NCBI GenBank assembly: GCA_036568625.1 | Contig: DATCSF010000218.1 | Coordinates: 1-23,294 of the forward strand | DNA from: 66-474 sp036568625 | GTDB taxonomy: Bacteria; Pseudomonadota; Gammaproteobacteria; Xanthomonadales; Rhodanobacteraceae | Direction of reading: 5' to 3' | DNA: 23,294 nucleotides | Part shown: positions 21,680 to 23,294 of the stretch, piece by piece | Layout: every line of letters begins with the position of its first letter | How positions within the stretch are numbered: the stretch's first letter is position 1 | Position numbers and translations under genes: made by a program | The notes under the pieces: model-generated | The model's database searches: none | What the model was told of the DNA's origin: nothing | Seen by the model: the letters and a program-made list of their open reading frames with translations, nothing else

Positions 21680-22267
21680 ATGTTGAGTCCGACGATTCTG
21701 GAAACCTTCCAGCGCCTGCACACAGCGGCGCTTGCCAGCGACGACCCCGAGCCGAACGCGATGACCGTGGCGACCGCCGATGCGGGGGGCGGCGTGCACG
21801 CACGGATGGTGCTGCTGAAGACCCTCGACGCGCGCGGTCTGACTTTTTTCACCCGTTACGACAGCGGCAAGGGCGCGCAGCTCGAGGTCAATCCGCACGT
21901 CGCGTTGTGCCTGCACTGGAAATGGCTGAAGCCGGCCGCACAGGTCCGCGTCGAAGGCCGTGCAGAAAAGTTGCCTGCGGAAGAATCCGATGCCTACTTC
22001 GCCACGCGCGAACGCCTGAGCCAACTCGGTGCATGGGCGTCGTTGCAATCGCAAACCCTGCCCGACCGCGCAACGCTCGAACGCCGTGTCGATGAATTCG
22101 AGCGCCGGTTCGCGGGCGGCGACGTGCCGCGGCCCGCCGAATGGGGTGGTTATCGGGTCGTCCCGGATCTGGTTGAGTTCTGGTTCGCCGGCGAGCATCG
22201 CTGGAACGAGCGCGAGCGCTGGGAGATCGCCGACGGCGAGTGGCGCAAGCGGCTGTTGTATCCGTGA
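21680..22267 (+). CDS. pdxH: Pyridoxamine/pyridoxine 5'-phosphate oxidase
   Basis: FMN enzyme that makes pyridoxal 5'-phosphate. 195 residues from ATG at 21680; the frame opens at 21563 but that part is the repeat, so I exclude it. Signatures: DDPEPNAMTVATADA, VHARMVLLKTLDARGLTFFTRYDSGKGAQL (FMN), LHWKWLKPAAQVRVEG, DAYFATRERLSQLGAWASLQSQ, and VPRPAEWGGYRVVPDLVEFWFAGEHR near the end. Two usual residues differ: the R before QVRVEG is Ala, and the RLHDR substrate/FMN motif reads RWNER, so the position of E. coli His199 is Asn. The gene is otherwise intact and ends RKRLLYP. Its stop overlaps the next start as GTGA. Confidence 0.91.
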   Translation: MLSPTILETFQRLHTAALASDDPEPNAMTVATADAGGGVHARMVLLKTLDARGLTFFTRYDSGKGAQLEVNPHVALCLHWKWLKPAAQVRVEGRAEKLPAEESDAYFATRERLSQLGAWASLQSQTLPDRATLERRVDEFERRFAGGDVPRPAEWGGYRVVPDLVEFWFAGEHRWNERERWEIADGEWRKRLLYP

Positions 22268-23067
22268 AAGCCGGTCCGCAACGCATCGTCTGTCTGACCG
22301 AAGAGCCGACCGAAATCCTGTACGCGCTCGGCGAGCAGGATCGCATCGTCGGCATTTCAGGGTTCACCGTGCGTCCGCCGCGTGCGCGCAAGGAAAAGCC
22401 GAAGGTCTCGGCGTTCACCAGTGCCAAGATCGAGCGCATCCTGGACTTGAGGCCCGACATGGCGATCGGGTTTTCCGACATCCAGGCCGACATCGCACGC
22501 GAGCTGATCAAGGCCGGCGTGGAAGTGTGGATCAGCAATCATCGTTCGGTTGCAGGCATCCTTGCCTACGTTCGTCGTCTGGGGGCGCTGGTCGGCGCGG
22601 CGGACAAGGCGGCAGCATATGCGCGCGAACTCGAGGCGCATGTCGAGCGCGTGCGTGCGCAGGGCGCCGCGTTGCCGCGGCATCCGCGCGTGTACTTCGA
22701 GGAGTGGGATGATCCGCCCATCACCGGCATTCGCTGGGTCGCGGAACTGATCCGCATCGCCGGCGGCGAGGACGCCTTTCCCGAATTGGCGGAACAGCCG
22801 CTCGCCAAGCATCGCATCCTTGCCGATCCCGCCGAAGTCGTTCGACGCCGGCCCGACATCATCCTTGCCTCCTGGTGCGGCAAGAAATTCCAGCCCAACC
22901 GTGTCGCCACGCGCGCCGGCTGGGACGTGCTCCCCGCGGTGCGCGCGGGTGAACTGCACGAAATCAAGTCTTCAATCATCCTGCAACCCGGCCCTGCGGC
23001 GCTCACCGACGGACTCGACGCGCTGCATGCCGCGATCGTGTGCTGGGCGCGCGGCGAACGCCGCTGA
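22264..23067 (+). CDS. BtuF-like (helical-backbone) substrate-binding fold protein without signal peptide
   Basis: 267 residues from GTG at 22264, overlapping the pdxH stop by 4 bp, so the two are translationally coupled. The fold resembles periplasmic cobalamin/siderophore-binding proteins: RIVCLTEEPTEILYALGEQDRIVGIS at the N-terminus, then VSAFTSAKIERILDLRPDMAIGFSD, VYFEEWDDPPITGIRWVAELIRIAGGEDAF and IILASWCGKKF, ending PGPAALTDGLDALHAAI. The protein begins directly at the first domain strand, with no signal peptide or lipobox, and a longer start at 22240 would not add one. So it is likely cytoplasmic. No permease or ATPase gene is in view. A role linked to vitamin B6 or a corrinoid is guesswork. 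Confidence 0.86.
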   Translation: MKAGPQRIVCLTEEPTEILYALGEQDRIVGISGFTVRPPRARKEKPKVSAFTSAKIERILDLRPDMAIGFSDIQADIARELIKAGVEVWISNHRSVAGILAYVRRLGALVGAADKAAAYARELEAHVERVRAQGAALPRHPRVYFEEWDDPPITGIRWVAELIRIAGGEDAFPELAEQPLAKHRILADPAEVVRRRPDIILASWCGKKFQPNRVATRAGWDVLPAVRAGELHEIKSSIILQPGPAALTDGLDALHAAIVCWARGERR

Positions 23068-23077
23068 CAAAAGTAAC

Positions 23078-23100
23078 CCGCGCGTCTAAGAGATGCGCGG
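23078..23100. terminator. Hairpin between convergent genes
   Basis: CCGCGCGTCT (23078-23087), loop AAG, AGATGCGCGG (23091-23100): a 10-bp stem with one G-U pair and a 3-nt loop, 10 bp after the upstream stop. On the plus strand no T run follows. On the minus strand it is followed by GGTTACTTTTGTC, so it fits better as the terminator of the leftward yggT gene and may serve both. Confidence 0.65.
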
Positions 23101-23140
23101 AATCAAGCCGGGGTGTCGTGCCGAACGCGCGCCGGCAGGG

Positions 23141-23294
23141 TCAAATGGTGTGTCCGACGTTCGTCAACCACGCCACCACGACCGTCTGCACCAGCAGGAT
23201 CGCCAGGATCGCCAGCACCGGCGAAAGGTCGAATCCGCCGATCAGCGGCAGGATGCGGCGAAACGGTTTCAGGATCGGTTCGACGATCTTGCCC
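23141..23294 (-). CDS. YggT family membrane protein, C-terminal part
   Basis: Only the last 50 codons are in the window; the frame is open to the right edge and stops at 23141-23143 (TGA). The visible sequence begins GKIVEPILKPFRRILPLIGG and continues FDLSPVLAILAILLVQTVVVAWLTN, ending VGHTI. The P-x-x-x-P-x-R-R-x-L-P-x-x-G-G-x-D-x-S-P pattern followed by a hydrophobic helix is characteristic of the second half of YggT proteins, small inner-membrane proteins implicated in osmotic shock resistance or envelope function. The N-terminal half and its neighbours are not visible. Confidence 0.86.
   Translation of the reverse strand, partial: GKIVEPILKPFRRILPLIGGFDLSPVLAILAILLVQTVVVAWLTNVGHTI

Overview
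High-GC chromosomal segment of a gammaproteobacterium, most likely Lysobacterales (Xanthomonadales), possibly Rhodanobacteraceae. The inference rests on the order gshB-tonB-yqgE-ruvX-pyrB diverging from a pilGHIJ-chpA cluster and on residue-level resemblance to xanthomonad proteins; no database search was possible. Almost all of the window is coding and no rRNA, tRNA, insertion sequence, prophage or CRISPR array was seen.

Region 1 (1-4114, minus strand): a housekeeping run read right to left: gshB (glutathione synthetase), a TonB-type energy transducer overlapping it by 4 bp, yqgE/algH, ruvX/yqgF and pyrB (cut by the window edge). Two of its gaps (yqgE-ruvX and ruvX-pyrB) are filled by copies of an interspersed repeat.

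Region 2 (4115-4409): divergent regulatory gap with a perfect CRP/Vfr/Clp-type palindrome 69 bp before pilG. Region 3 (4410-15846, plus strand): a Pil-Chp chemosensory cluster for type IV pili/twitching: pilG and pilH (CheY-like), pilI (CheW-like), pilJ (transducer), chpA (2030-residue hybrid CheA-type kinase), a degenerate ChpB-like protein and chpC (second CheW-like). There is no pilK methyltransferase gene, and the ChpB-like protein has no methylesterase domain, so the cluster seems to lack its adaptation enzymes. A pirin gene is translationally overlapped to the end of the cluster.

Region 4 (16864-23294): mixed housekeeping and small genes: rsmE (minus), a small exported protein, bioA (minus), a HisN/inositol-monophosphatase-like phosphatase, a dodecin of the type lacking the usual flavin ligands, an orphan OmpR/PhoB response regulator, pdxH overlapping a leaderless (no signal peptide) BtuF-fold protein, and the 3' end of a yggT-family gene (minus).

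The main signal not explained by genes is a repeat family of about 110-125 bp with at least five copies in this window (near 787, 1378, 5876, 18075 and 21514). Four of the five start directly after a stop codon, in the sense orientation. Two split the gshB-pyrB run and one splits pilI from pilJ.
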